From contig NZ_QGTL01000004.1 in assembly GCF_003182135.1 (NCBI RefSeq), forward strand, positions 62,001 through 126,000: a stretch of DNA of 64,000 nt. Direction: 5' to 3'. The notes under the pieces were generated by a model that searched no databases, was not told the origin of the DNA, and worked only from the letters and a program-made list of their open reading frames with translations. This document shows, in pieces, positions 26,769 to 34,680 of the stretch. The stretch's first letter is position 1. The number at the start of each line of letters is the position of its first letter. The position numbers and the translations under genes are program-made. This DNA comes from Nocardia neocaledoniensis (GTDB lineage Bacteria > Actinomycetota > Actinomycetes > Mycobacteriales > Mycobacteriaceae).

Positions 26769-27221
26769 CTACGGCGTCGGCTGCACGATGCCGCTCGGAC
26801 CGGACGGCGCGGGAACGGTCGGGTTCACGAGGTCGCTCGGTCCGGTCAGCGGTGCCGGGGTGGTGGGGTTCACGATCTCGCTCGGGCCGGGCAGCGGCCC
26901 GGGGCTGGTGACCGGGGGCGGCGTGGTCTGGTCGCCGTCCGGTCCCGCGCCGTGGTTCGGGTTGGTGCAGATGGTCCCCTCGCACGGCACCCAGGTGCCG
27001 TCGCCGTTCGGGTTGGGCATCATGTTCGGGCCCGGCGCGGGTGAGGTCTGGTGCTGATGGCCCTCGTCGCCATGTCCCGGATCGTGGTGCTCCGCGCTGG
27101 TGGTCTGGGTCGTGGTGGTCGTCTTGCTCGTGGTCCCCGTGTCGGACCCGGAGTCGTCGGAGCACGCGGCCCCGAGCGCCGTCACCGTCGCGATCAGCGA
27201 AACGAACAGAATCCGCTTCAT
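26769..27221 (-). CDS. lipoprotein with Pro/Thr-rich repeats
   Basis: 150 residues from ATG 27221. Signal peptide with lipobox: [20 protein letters not shown], Cys20 being the lipidated residue. The mature part is low-complexity: a Ser/Thr run, a His/Asp segment ([15 protein letters not shown]) and three repeats of the form GPS(E/D/G)(I/L)V(N/Q)PT. Attached to the outer face of the plasma membrane; the His-rich patch could bind metal. Function unknown. Confidence 0.8.
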   Translation of the reverse strand: MKRILFVSLIATVTALGAACSDDSGSDTGTTSKTTTTTQTTSAEHHDPGHGDEGHQHQTSPAPGPNMMPNPNGDGTWVPCEGTICTNPNHGAGPDGDQTTPPPVTSPGPLPGPSEIVNPTTPAPLTGPSDLVNPTVPAPSGPSGIVQPTP

Positions 27222-27406
27222 GCAGTCAGCCTTTCGTCGTCCCGGCCCGACGGCCCGCGGACACCGAGCCGAAATACCGAGCCGGAGAACCTGTTGCGCC
27301 GCGCGAACGCGGCCGGGCCGGGTCCACACGACACCGCTGACCAACCTGTGCGGAACCCGTCGACGAACTGTAGAACGCGCGACCGCCGCACAGACCGGAA
27401 TCGCGC

Positions 27407-28129
27407 TCAGATCAGCAGCGAGGAGGGCGTGCGCCCGGCCAACTCCCGTGCGGTCCTGGCCAGATGCGCCTGATCGGCGAAGTCCGCGCCCGCCGCCGCG
27501 TCGGCCACCGAGCCGCCGGGCAGTGCGATCACCGCCCGCCGCAACCGCTCCCACCGCCGCAGCCGCGCCAGGGGAACGCCGAGTTCCGTGCGCACCAGAC
27601 TGCGCAGGCGCGGCGCGGACAGCCCGACCTCACCCGCCAGCTCGGCCACCGAGGCCGCGGCATCGAGCTGGTCGAGTGCCCGCACGACTCGAGGATCGAG
27701 GCCGACGCGGGAGCCGAGCAGCGCCACGGCCTCGGCGCGCAGCGCCGCGAGGTCAGGGGCGCCGGCGAGGTCGTCGCCCATGCCGAGCGCGTCGAGCAGG
27801 CGTCGCCTGTCGCGCGCCGACAGTGCGACCGGGCCCGCCCGCATCGCCAGCACCTGCACATCCAGTGAGATCCGCACGACCCCGCCGCGCACCGTGCACG
27901 CGTGCCACCACTGTGGCGGCACGACGAGCGCGGGGGCCTCGAACCACCCCGTCTCATCGTGGATCTCGACGGGCCGGTTCCCCAGCGGCAGAACGAGTTT
28001 CCACACCGGATGCCGATGCGCTCCGACCATCCCGTCATCGGTGCGGGCGAACAGCGCGGCCGACTCGCCGCTGGCGAAAACCACCCGGCGATCGTTTCGT
28101 TCAAGCCGCCACAGCCGCTCCGGCGCCAT
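27407..28129 (-). CDS. AraC-family regulator with N-terminal cupin-like sensor
   Basis: 240 residues from ATG 28129. N-terminal half is cupin-like (GAHRHPVWKLVLPLG, PPQWWHACTVRGG). C-terminal half contains two HTH motifs of the AraC type (VAELAGEVGLSAPRLRSLVR and SVADAAAGADFADQAHLART). Divergent from a DoxX-like gene with only 9 bp between starts, so it probably controls itself and the two DoxX-like genes. Confidence 0.85.
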   Translation of the reverse strand: MAPERLWRLERNDRRVVFASGESAALFARTDDGMVGAHRHPVWKLVLPLGNRPVEIHDETGWFEAPALVVPPQWWHACTVRGGVVRISLDVQVLAMRAGPVALSARDRRRLLDALGMGDDLAGAPDLAALRAEAVALLGSRVGLDPRVVRALDQLDAAASVAELAGEVGLSAPRLRSLVRTELGVPLARLRRWERLRRAVIALPGGSVADAAAGADFADQAHLARTARELAGRTPSSLLI

Positions 28130-28138
28130 GCTCACCTC

Positions 28139-28489
28139 ATGCACGCTATCGCAGCGATCGCGCTCGGCGGCTTCCTCATCGCGATCGGCGTCTCCCACTT
28201 CCTCGCCCCCGCGTATTACCGGTCGCTGGTGCCCGCCGCCCTGCCGCGCCCGGATCTGTTGGTGGCGGCGAGCGGCGTCGTCGAGATCGCGATCGGTGCG
28301 GCCACGATAGTACCGATGACCAGGACATTCGGCATCTGGATGGCCTTGGCGCTGCTGTCGTCCTACCTCGTGTTGTGGGTCGCCCGACTGTTCCGCGCGG
28401 GTGCCGATCGCGGCGCGACCGCCGCGGCCGTCGGCGTCAACGCGGCCTACGTCACCTGGGCGGCCGTGCTCGTCTCGACCGGTTCCTGA
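28139..28489 (+). CDS. small four-helix DoxX-like membrane protein
   Basis: 116 residues from ATG 28139. Four predicted membrane helices: IAAIALGGFLIAIGVSHFLA, LLVAASGVVEIAIGAATIV, GIWMALALLSSYLVLWVARL and AAAVGVNAAYVTWAAVLVS. The pattern resembles DoxX/DoxD-type proteins. It pairs with the following gene and is divergent from the AraC regulator. Function unknown. Confidence 0.75.
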   Translation: MHAIAAIALGGFLIAIGVSHFLAPAYYRSLVPAALPRPDLLVAASGVVEIAIGAATIVPMTRTFGIWMALALLSSYLVLWVARLFRAGADRGATAAAVGVNAAYVTWAAVLVSTGS

Positions 28490-28507
28490 TCCCCGAAAGG
28501 CCTCACC

Positions 28508-28861
28508 ATGCTCGCGCTCTACATCGCCCTCACCGCACTCACCGCCCTGCTCATGGCCGCCGGTTCCTGGATGGGCTACACCCACCACCCCATCCCCGTC
28601 GCGGCCGCCGCGAAGGTGGGCGTCCCCCACTCCTGGATGTTCCCCATCGCCACCTGCCTGGGCGCCGCCGCCCTCGGCCTGCTCACCGGCTTCGTCCTCC
28701 CACCCGTCGGCGTGGCCGCCTCCGCCGGCCTGATCCTCTACTTCATCGGCGCCGTCATCGCCCACCTCCGCGTAGGCGACCACGCCCTCTCCCAGCCCCT
28801 GGCCTTCCTGGCCCTCTCCGCCGCCACCTGCACCGCGACAGTCCTCTACCGCTACGCCTAA
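28508..28861 (+). CDS. DoxX-like membrane protein
   Basis: 117 residues, 18 bp after the previous gene, with aaagg upstream. Four hydrophobic segments (LYIALTALTALLMAAGSWM, MFPIATCLGAAALGLLTGFV, ASAGLILYFIGAVIAHLRVG, LAFLALSAATCTATVLYRYA). Matches the small DoxX family by eye. Last gene before tRNA-Gly. Confidence 0.8.
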   Translation: MLALYIALTALTALLMAAGSWMGYTHHPIPVAAAAKVGVPHSWMFPIATCLGAAALGLLTGFVLPPVGVAASAGLILYFIGAVIAHLRVGDHALSQPLAFLALSAATCTATVLYRYA

Positions 28862-28933
28862 CCACTCGCGAGAAAGAATTGACCGGCTTACCACCCGGTC
28901 TGATAGAGTCGCGAACGCGCTCCAAGAGCGCAC

Positions 28934-29004
28934 GCCGATGTAGTTCAATGGTAGAACTTCTGCTTCCCAAGCAGACAGCGCGGGTTCGATTCCCGTCATC
29001 GGCT
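28934..29004 (+). tRNA. tRNA-Gly (anticodon CCC)
   Basis: 71 nt, no encoded CCA. Acceptor stem gccgatg / catcggc with discriminator T; anticodon stem tctgc / gcaga around loop ttcccaa; T arm gcgggttcgattcccgt. Its 3' part from 28960 is the attachment site of the adjacent island and is reconstituted exactly. Confidence 0.97.
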
Positions 29005-29005
29005 C
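28960..29005 (+). repeat. attL: island core repeat within tRNA-Gly
   Basis: 46 bp from the anticodon stem through the end of the tRNA plus one base, identical to 32731-32776. The base before and the base after differ, so the match is exactly bounded. Confidence 0.9.
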
Positions 29006-29024
29006 AAAAGTGAAACCCCCCAGG

Positions 29025-29207
29025 TCATCCGGGGGATTTGTCGTTTCTATCGATCTGTCCGGAACGCTCCCGAAGAGCCCCCCGTGCCACACACGTGCCA
29101 CTCAGGCGCTGGAACTGCTTCAGGAAGTACGCCAGGACATCGCGCCTGATCGCCTCCGGGACCGTCAACGTACGGACACCGGCCTGCGACTTGGGGCGCG
29201 CCACCAC
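29025..29207 (-). pseudogene. C-terminal remnant of tyrosine-recombinase integrase
   Basis: 60 codons, open to a stop just inside the tRNA. ARPKSQAGVRTLTVPEAIRR matches the conserved mid-integrase block (xPKSxAGxRxVxLP), but it is directly followed by FLKQFQRLSGTCVARGALR, the extreme C-terminal tail type, so the catalytic Arg/His/Arg/Tyr region has been deleted. Position next to attL is where such integrases normally end. Confidence 0.7.
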
Positions 29208-29683
29208 GAGCCCCTGTCAAGGCGCCTGCGGCGGCGCGCGCGCGGGCCGGCGCAGCGCGACGACGCGCAGCGGGTCTTGCTCGTACCACACCGCCCGGCG
29301 CGTCGGCACGTCGGCGGCGTGCACGCGCTATCAGCAGGCTGCCCCACTCCTGACAGCTCAGACAGCACCGAACCGAGCTGGTGACCGGGACGCGATGAGG
29401 TCCGGCCCGAATTGCTGAACGGAATTTCCGAGCACGATTCGGCCGGCATCTGTCCGATCGACGGCTCCCAGCACGTCGACTCTCATACGGTGCTGCCGTA
29501 CGAGCTTGGCTCGCTTGCCTCATAGACCAGCCTGCCGGACATGCGTGCCCGGTCACCGAGTGCTATCCGGTCAGTCGGAACACTCGGCCTTCCAGCCCGA
29601 TCACCTGGCCTCTCACCAGGTGCGAGTGAATTGCTGAACGAAAGCCGCGGGGAGGTCGGTGGTTATCGCGACGGTTGGCCGCG
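29208..29683. other. gene-poor stretch of the island
   Basis: I see no supported gene. A 14-base phrase gaattgctgaacg(g/a)a occurs twice (about 29408 and 29630), and cacctgg / ccaggtg form a small stem near 29610. Confidence 0.5.
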
Positions 29684-29870
29684 TGGCCCTGGTATGGATT
29701 GGCCTGCATTGTGTTCGTGCGCCCCTCACGCGTCAAAGGCGCCTGCGGCGTCACTACGTGATGGCTATCGCCACTCTCGACCCGCGAGCCTCTGCGCACG
29801 AAGGGCAGGCCCTACGGGGCATGCGGGTAGCCAGCCCCCTTCATGCGCAGGCCAACCCAGACCAGGGCCA
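29684..29870. repeat. 187-bp inverted-repeat unit (MITE-like)
   Basis: 24-nt ends tggccctggtatggattggc(ctgc) at 29684-29707 and its reverse complement at 29847-29870 agree at 22 of 24 bases and enclose 139 bp without a gene. Size and shape resemble a miniature inverted-repeat element; I cannot see target-site duplications. Confidence 0.45.
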
Positions 29871-29928
29871 TCCGTGAAGCGGATGTTCGTGCAGGTGCAA
29901 TTCCGATGTCGGAGTGTGGATCTAGCAT

Positions 29929-29960
29929 CAACGCCGAGCGAGGCGCAGGTCTCGGCGTTG
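29929..29960 (+). promoter_or_regulatory. leader hairpin before the SUKH-like gene
   Basis: Perfect 10-bp stem caacgccgag / ctcggcgttg with 12-nt loop, its right arm ending one base before the aggaagaagg ribosome site of the gene at 29974. It could occlude or expose that site, or be a protein-binding dyad. Confidence 0.45.
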
Positions 29961-29973
29961 AGGAAGAAGGAAC

Positions 29974-30537
29974 GTGACGGCAGACCACCAGCACACGATG
30001 AGTGCAAAAATCGAGCTGCTCCTGCGACTAGACGCCGAACAGGAACTCGTACGCAGACAAGAAGACGACGACGAGTTCTCCGAGAACTACGACGACGCAC
30101 GATTGTGGCTACCCGAGGGCATCGAGCTACCCGAAGAACTACCAGCCGGACTTCGCGCGCTCTACGCACTCACCGCTCATCCACAGTTCGGTGACCTGCG
30201 GTTCAGCTCCCACGACAACTTTCGGCCCCAACGTCTGATCGACTCCGCAGGCGAAGTCATTGATGCAGGCAACACGCTAACCATCGGGCGGGCAGACGAG
30301 CAATCTATCGTGATCGACCTCGATACCGACGCCGTGTTCATCTTCGACTTCCTGTACTTCCGCCACGGTTTGGACAGTGGCTTCGTTCTGCGATGTGGCA
30401 GCTTCGCGGAGTTCATCAGCACTGTCGCTTTGGGGCCGCTGTACCCGTATATCCACGGTCCGCACGAAACTTGGCGCGAGCCATGGTGGTTGACCGACCC
30501 CTGGTACATCTACCTTCAGGAGCTCGGATTCGCGTAA
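29974..30537 (+). CDS. SUKH (SMI1/KNR4-like) family protein
   Basis: 187 residues from GTG 29974, with aggaagaagg just upstream. Very acidic N-terminus (EDDDEFSENYDDARLWLPEG), then SUKH-like features: GIELPEELPAGLRALYALT, FGDLRFSSHDNFRPQ, EQSIVIDLDTDAVFIFDF and a C-terminal FAEFISTVALG helix. SUKH proteins are typical immunity proteins of polymorphic toxins and are often carried on mobile DNA. No toxin gene is adjacent. Family call by fold pattern only. Confidence 0.65.
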   Translation: MTADHQHTMSAKIELLLRLDAEQELVRRQEDDDEFSENYDDARLWLPEGIELPEELPAGLRALYALTAHPQFGDLRFSSHDNFRPQRLIDSAGEVIDAGNTLTIGRADEQSIVIDLDTDAVFIFDFLYFRHGLDSGFVLRCGSFAEFISTVALGPLYPYIHGPHETWREPWWLTDPWYIYLQELGFA

Positions 30538-31040
30538 GACCGCTATCGGGCTCACACGGGCTCAGCCACCAACTCGGGTCGGACCCTGCATCTTCGGGGA
30601 CGCACTCAATTCGGCAGAAGCGGACCTTCGCCAACCGCGCGCCCAGCGGCATGAGCGGACGTATCGGGCACGTCGTGGCCACAGTCGGCTTCGGTACGCA
30701 GTGAGTACGCAGCGCCGCCCAGCGGTGCCCTGTCCAACCAACGTTGCAACCCGGAATCCCCAGGTCAGGCACACGAAGCCAGATCCATCTCACCATCACA
30801 AACGCCAGAAAAGATTTTCATCATCAACACTGCGAGTGCCTCGGAGTCGCCCCCGTCCGCCGTGCCACAGACGTGCCATGAACCAGGGTCATCAGGGGTA
30901 AATCCAGGTACCCACGAGCAACGGCCTGCCCAGGTCAGACCGCTATTCCTGCACAATCTCCTACTTCCCAAGCACTGAGATTTCCCGTCGGCAGATGCGG
31001 ACGTGCGTGACCGCGCGGTATGCGGCATTACAGCGCGTTT
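30538..31040. other. gene-poor middle of the island
   Basis: No supported gene in 503 bp. It contains the decayed middle attachment-like repeat (30876-30993) and, before it, gtgcc-type direct repeats (gccacagacgtgccat near 30861) like those at the island ends. Confidence 0.5.
30876..30993 (+). repeat. degenerate third attachment-like site
   Basis: 30876-30960 aligns with 32645-32730 (shared blocks ccagggtca, ggggtaaatcc, cccaggtcagaccgct), and then ctacttcccaagca followed by tttcccgtcggc reproduces a shortened copy of the tRNA-derived core seen at 32731. It splits the island into a SUKH half and an ADP-ribosylglycohydrolase half. Confidence 0.7.
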
Positions 31041-31934
31041 TCAGGCGAACGGTATAGCCGCGGTTGCCCATTCAGGGAGCAGCTCGCAGCTCGCGAACCA
31101 TTCGGGCGGCACGACCTCGCGGACGTGGCTGGCACCGATAATTCCGCCGATGATCGCGCACGTGGTGTCACTATCACCACCTGCCGAGGCGGCTGTCCAG
31201 CACGAGTCGGCGAAATCATGGCCGTGGTGAGCCGTGACCCAGAGGCAGAACGGGACAGTATCGAGCGCGGAGGTGTCGTGTCCGACTCCCAATTCCACAG
31301 CCGCAGTGACAGAATCACGAATTCCCTGGGCATATCTGATCCGGTCCCGGACCGGGCCAGCCGGGGTCCGGGCGGCCACCGTACCGAGAAACTGACTACG
31401 GCGTAGCTGCGGTTGCGCCGAGAACAAGGCGGCAGCGACAGCCACCGCGACCGCACCGGCTACAGCATCGGGGTGGGCATGGGTGACCACAGCCGAAGCT
31501 GCCGCCTCGTCGACGACCCGGTCCAGGTCGTCAGCGAACCACGCACCCAGCGGCGCCACCCGCATAGAGGCACCGTTGCCCCAGGAGCCCCGCCCCTCAC
31601 GTGCCTGTTGAGCGAGTTCACGCCAGTGATAGCCCTTTTGGCGCATGAGCCGCAGGATCCGGCTCGTCCCGGGTCCGTATCGGCGATAGATGTCGTAATG
31701 CTCAGCGAAGGAACGGGCCAGCACGTCCTGATCGATTCGACCGTGGGCACTGAGCACAGCGAAGATCGAGCACGCCATCTGCGTATCGTCGGTCCACAAC
31801 CACGGCCCAGGCAACAGGGTTCGCGACCGCAACGCGCCATGATTGATCGCGTCGTCGAAACATGCCCCGAACGCGTCCCCTACCGCCAAACCACGCAACG
31901 AGGACAGTGCCCGCGCCCGTCCATCAGGGTTCAT
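31041..31934 (-). CDS. ADP-ribosylglycohydrolase (DraG-like) family protein
   Basis: 297 residues from ATG 31934. Metal-binding motifs of the family are both present: WTDDTQMA (Asp49, Asp50, Thr51) and GGDSDTTCAI (Asp254, Asp256, Thr257), with LRGLAVGDAFG at the N-terminus and GAVAVAVAAALFSAQP in the helical core. Such enzymes remove ADP-ribose from proteins or nucleic acids using two Mg2+. No ADP-ribosyltransferase is visible nearby, so it may counter a toxin encoded elsewhere or have been stranded. Confidence 0.9.
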   Translation of the reverse strand: MNPDGRARALSSLRGLAVGDAFGACFDDAINHGALRSRTLLPGPWLWTDDTQMACSIFAVLSAHGRIDQDVLARSFAEHYDIYRRYGPGTSRILRLMRQKGYHWRELAQQAREGRGSWGNGASMRVAPLGAWFADDLDRVVDEAAASAVVTHAHPDAVAGAVAVAVAAALFSAQPQLRRSQFLGTVAARTPAGPVRDRIRYAQGIRDSVTAAVELGVGHDTSALDTVPFCLWVTAHHGHDFADSCWTAASAGGDSDTTCAIIGGIIGASHVREVVPPEWFASCELLPEWATAAIPFA

Positions 31935-32101
31935 ACAGCCAGTCTGACAGTCGCTGCGACCACCGGACCAAATCCGACGTTGCCCGAACGCAACGCAGAC
32001 CACCTTCATGATGTCCTTGAGCCGCAGCAGATCTACCCCGCCACTGCGGTCTCTGGCCAGCACTGTCAGCGCGGTATGCGGCATGTGAGTGCGTTGTCGG
32101 C

Positions 32102-32563
32102 ATGCCTCGCAACATCAAATCTAGGATTCGACAGATGAACACCGTGCTCGAATCCGCGCCCTACATGACCGAGTGCATCGAATGCGGGTCGCTGATCGAA
32201 GTCACGATCGTCGAGGTGCTCACCGCTGGTACACATCAATGGGATATTGAAGGTGACTGCCCCAAATGCGGGTGCCGTTGGAACGAATGCGGCTATCTGA
32301 CGCCGCTTACTGGCATGCGCACGGCGATCTTGGACGCGAACGGCCCGTCCGCTCTCGGGCTTGCTACGGGTAGCGCCACACCGGTGGTGGTGATGCGGGC
32401 TCTTCGCAAGGTCAGAGCGCTGTCGCTCACCGAAGCCCGCGCGATGGCAGAGGAACTCTGCAGCAGGGGGCTCGAAGGAACCAGGGTAGAGATGGAGGTT
32501 CTGGCGATTGCACTGCGCGCAGCGGGTGCGATCGTCAGTATTCGGTCCTCCGAAGCGGTTTGA
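32102..32563 (+). CDS. zinc-ribbon protein with ribosomal L7/L12-like C-terminal domain
   Basis: 153 residues; ATG 32102, 32135 or 32165 could start. N-terminal zinc ribbon: CIECG (25-29) and CPKCGCRWNECG. The C-terminal ~50 residues (VMRALRKVRALSLTEARAMAEE through AIALRAAGAIVSIR) follow the L7/L12 C-terminal pattern of Lys/Arg-rich helix, L(S/G)LxEA, and the final AGAxVxI strand. No named family comes to mind. Last gene inside the island. Confidence 0.7.
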   Translation: MPRNIKSRIRQMNTVLESAPYMTECIECGSLIEVTIVEVLTAGTHQWDIEGDCPKCGCRWNECGYLTPLTGMRTAILDANGPSALGLATGSATPVVVMRALRKVRALSLTEARAMAEELCSRGLEGTRVEMEVLAIALRAAGAIVSIRSSEAV

Positions 32564-32730
32564 GCACTCGCTCATCGGATGAGCGGACGTTCGACCGCGC
32601 TGGCAACTCGCCTGGAGACGCTTACCGGCCGTGCCCCATTCGTGCCCTGAGCCAGGGTCAAAGGGGGTAAATCCGGGTACCTCACGCGCAACCGGTAGCC
32701 CAGGTCAGACCGCTTTTTCCGCCTATTCGC

Positions 32731-32776
32731 CTGCTTCCCAAGCAGACAGCGCGGGTTCGATTCCCGTCATCGGCTC
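32731..32776 (+). repeat. attR: second copy of the island core
   Basis: Identical over 46 bp to 28960-29005. It lacks the 5' half of a tRNA, so it is an attachment site and not a gene. Confidence 0.92.
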
Positions 32777-32780
32777 CAGC

Positions 32781-32810
32781 ACGAAAGCCCCGGTCACCCG
32801 GGGCTTTCGT
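32781..32810. terminator. hairpin just outside attR
   Basis: 13-bp perfect stem acgaaagccccgg / ccggggctttcgt (32781-32793, 32798-32810) with loop tcac. It overlaps the last codons of the second integrase remnant. Confidence 0.75.
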
Positions 32811-32892
32811 CGTTCTGCCGAGTCGGCCGGAGCACTCCCAAGAGGCGCTGTGCCACACACCTGCCACTCGGGGACTGGAGAGACCTTTCCAG
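32794..32892 (-). pseudogene. second integrase C-terminal remnant
   Basis: Minus-strand reading ends ...SGRCVAQRLLGVLRPTRQ, NDESPG, stop at 32794, clearly homologous to the tail at 29025 (SGTCVARGALRERSGQ..NDKSPG). Only about 33 codons remain. Its presence outside attR, matching the one inside attL, points to successive insertions of related elements at the same tRNA. Confidence 0.65.
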
Positions 32893-32972
32893 TTGCGGTT
32901 CCTGTCGCTGGGCGGGGCGATCGTGAATATCCGGCTGGCTGGAGGCAGTGCGCGAGAGCCCCAGCGATCCGA

Positions 32973-33365
32973 CTACTCGTCCAACCGAATCCTGATACCC
33001 ACCATATGGCCGGGTCCGCCGCGGAGTGCGCTGCCCGCCAAGCCGATTCGGGCAGCCAGCCCGTACTTTCGCTTCATCAGGTCGATGACATACGGGGTCG
33101 CCTCGGGCGGTAGCAGTTCGGCGTGGGCGCGGAAAGGGGCGCCGTGGGGTTTGCCGCGCCAGTCGCTGGCGGCGATTGTCACGTTGCCGCTGTTGCGGAT
33201 TCGCTTCACCTTTCCGGCGTCGGCCGCGCTGCAGATCACCAACGCGGGGCCGTCTCGCATCGCCCAGACCGGGGTGGGGACCGGGGTGCCGTCTCGGCGG
33301 AAAGTGGTGAGCAGCAGGTACTTACCAGCCGCCATGTCGTCGAGTACCGCGTTGGGTTGTTTCAT
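32973..33365 (-). CDS. PPOX-class probable F420/FMN-dependent oxidoreductase
   Basis: 130 residues, split-barrel flavin-binding fold: AAGKYLLLTTFRRDGTPVPT, PVWAMRDGPALVICSAADAG, KVKRIRNSGNVTIAASDWRG. These match the small PPOX-class, F420-dependent family of actinobacteria, which reduce quinones or other small substrates. First intact chromosomal gene beyond the island. Confidence 0.85.
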   Translation of the reverse strand: MKQPNAVLDDMAAGKYLLLTTFRRDGTPVPTPVWAMRDGPALVICSAADAGKVKRIRNSGNVTIAASDWRGKPHGAPFRAHAELLPPEATPYVIDLMKRKYGLAARIGLAGSALRGGPGHMVGIRIRLDE

Positions 33366-33436
33366 GCCAAGATACTAACCAGTTAGTTAACTACTCGGGT
33401 AGCGCTCATCTGATGCGCTCAGCTGGGAGGAATCCG

Positions 33437-33955
33437 ATGGGGCGGTTCGTTTGGACGTTGCTCGCCGGCTTTGCGCTCGGGACGCCCGCGGTTCCCGTCG
33501 GCTTGTCGCTCGCGCTACCCGGTCCGCTCGCGTTGTCCGCGGTGCTGCTGGGCGCGGGATGCAGCGTGGCCTTGGCGGTCTTCGGCATGGAACGCGCCCG
33601 GCTGCACTGGCAGTCCTGGCGGCGCCACCGGAAACCGGCTCCGGTACAAAGCATTTCGACGACGCTTACGGCTCAACCCACCGGCATGATTTCTACGGGA
33701 GTACCTGCGGCGGACTCCCGATTGTCGGGCTCGGCGGGTCGACGTGCGCAGCGGATCTTCGCGCGATTCGGCGTGGCGGGCTTCGGGATACTCGGCCCAG
33801 CAGTGCTCGGCACGTGGGGGTCGGCCCTGCTCGGTGCCGCCCTGGGTATCCCTCGCTGGCGGCTGATCCGCTGGTTGATGACTGGGATCGCCCTGTGGTG
33901 CACCGTGCTGCTGGTCGCGTCGGATATGGCCTTCGATTTCTTCGGAATCGGATGA
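33437..33955 (+). CDS. small multidrug-export-like membrane protein
   Basis: 172 residues from ATG 33437 with gggagg. Pattern of the small multidrug export family: GFALGTPAVPVGLSLALPGP near the N-terminus, a basic loop, then RRAQRIFARFGVAGFGILGP, GTWGSALLGAALGIPRWRLI and a final hydrophobic helix. About four membrane helices. Its stop overlaps the TetR-gene ATG (atga), suggesting joint expression. Confidence 0.7.
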   Translation: MGRFVWTLLAGFALGTPAVPVGLSLALPGPLALSAVLLGAGCSVALAVFGMERARLHWQSWRRHRKPAPVQSISTTLTAQPTGMISTGVPAADSRLSGSAGRRAQRIFARFGVAGFGILGPAVLGTWGSALLGAALGIPRWRLIRWLMTGIALWCTVLLVASDMAFDFFGIG

Positions 33956-34563
33956 CCGAGCGACGTGACGCGAACCCGAAGCCGCCGGAGCGCCGAAACT
34001 ACGATGGCCGCATGTCCCGCGCCGACGCCACCAAGGCACGCATCCTCCAGGCAGCCACCGAGGAGTTCGCCGCCTACGGCATCGCCGGAGCCCGGGTGGA
34101 CCGCATCGCGAAGGCGGCGGCGGCCAACAAGAACCTGATCTACGTCTACTTCTGCAGCAAGGACCAACTGTTCGACGCGGTTTTCGAAGCCCACGTCACC
34201 CATGGGCTCGATTCGGTCCCGTTCACCCCCGACGACCTCCCCGAATACGCGGGACAACTCTTCGACTACAGTCGGCAGCATCCCGAGGTCACCCGGCTCG
34301 CCACCTGGCACCGACTCGAGCGCGGCGGTCAGGAGTCAGCCGCTCTGTCCTCCCCCCGCGCGGCCAAGCTGGAAGCGCTGGCTGCCGTGCAGAAGGCGAA
34401 CAATATGGGTGCGGCCTTCTCGCCCACCGCACTGCTCACCCTCGTCCTGAGCATCGCACTCGCATGGGACCCGGATAACGCTGCTGATACGCCGGCCGCC
34501 ACGACCGAGAGTGCCGAGGATCGTCGCCGGGCCGTCGTCGAAGCCGTGCGTCGACTCCTGTGA
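33952..34563 (+). CDS. TetR/AcrR-family transcriptional regulator
   Basis: 203 residues from ATG 33952 (atga overlap with the export-like gene) or 183 from ATG 34012, which gives a more usual N-terminus. TetR HTH: KARILQAATEEFAAYGIAGA, RVDRIAKAAAANKNLIYVYF, CSKDQLFDAVFEAH. The C-terminal ligand domain ends VVEAVRRLL. Probably controls the upstream membrane gene; target and ligand unknown. Confidence 0.9.
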   Translation: MTERRDANPKPPERRNYDGRMSRADATKARILQAATEEFAAYGIAGARVDRIAKAAAANKNLIYVYFCSKDQLFDAVFEAHVTHGLDSVPFTPDDLPEYAGQLFDYSRQHPEVTRLATWHRLERGGQESAALSSPRAAKLEALAAVQKANNMGAAFSPTALLTLVLSIALAWDPDNAADTPAATTESAEDRRRAVVEAVRRLL

Positions 34564-34680
34564 GCCGCGCCCGAAGCCCTCGCTCTCGAAAGGCGCAGAT
34601 CTACGACCGCCTTCAGGTTCGTCAGTGGAGCAGGCGGTTGAACGCGGACTGAAGTCGCGATGGCCTTTGAGGTCCGTACC

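Larger units (their letters stand above)
28960..32776. mobile_element. relic integrative island at tRNA-Gly
   Basis: A 46-bp perfect direct repeat of the tRNA 3' end (28960-29005 and 32731-32776) bounds 3.77 kb. Beyond each repeat lies the same decayed integrase tail on the minus strand, and both are followed by G/C-rich hairpins. Inside are a SUKH-like gene, an ADP-ribosylglycohydrolase and a zinc-ribbon gene, with much gene-poor DNA and lower coding order than outside. No intact integrase is present, so it is probably immobile. Confidence 0.85.

Noticed and set aside
29541..30194. 217-codon plus-strand frame before and through the SUKH gene start
   Set aside because: Low-complexity Arg/Ser/Thr composition, spans the inverted-repeat unit, and conflicts with the better supported SUKH frame.
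32731..32776. Second tRNA-Gly
   Set aside because: Only the 3' part (from the anticodon stem) is present; upstream sequence does not supply D arm or acceptor 5' strand, so it is an attachment-site copy.
32682..32867. Short minus-strand frame over attR reading DDGNRTRAVCLGS
   Set aside because: It is the translation of tRNA-derived sequence and a hairpin; a well-known kind of spurious gene call.
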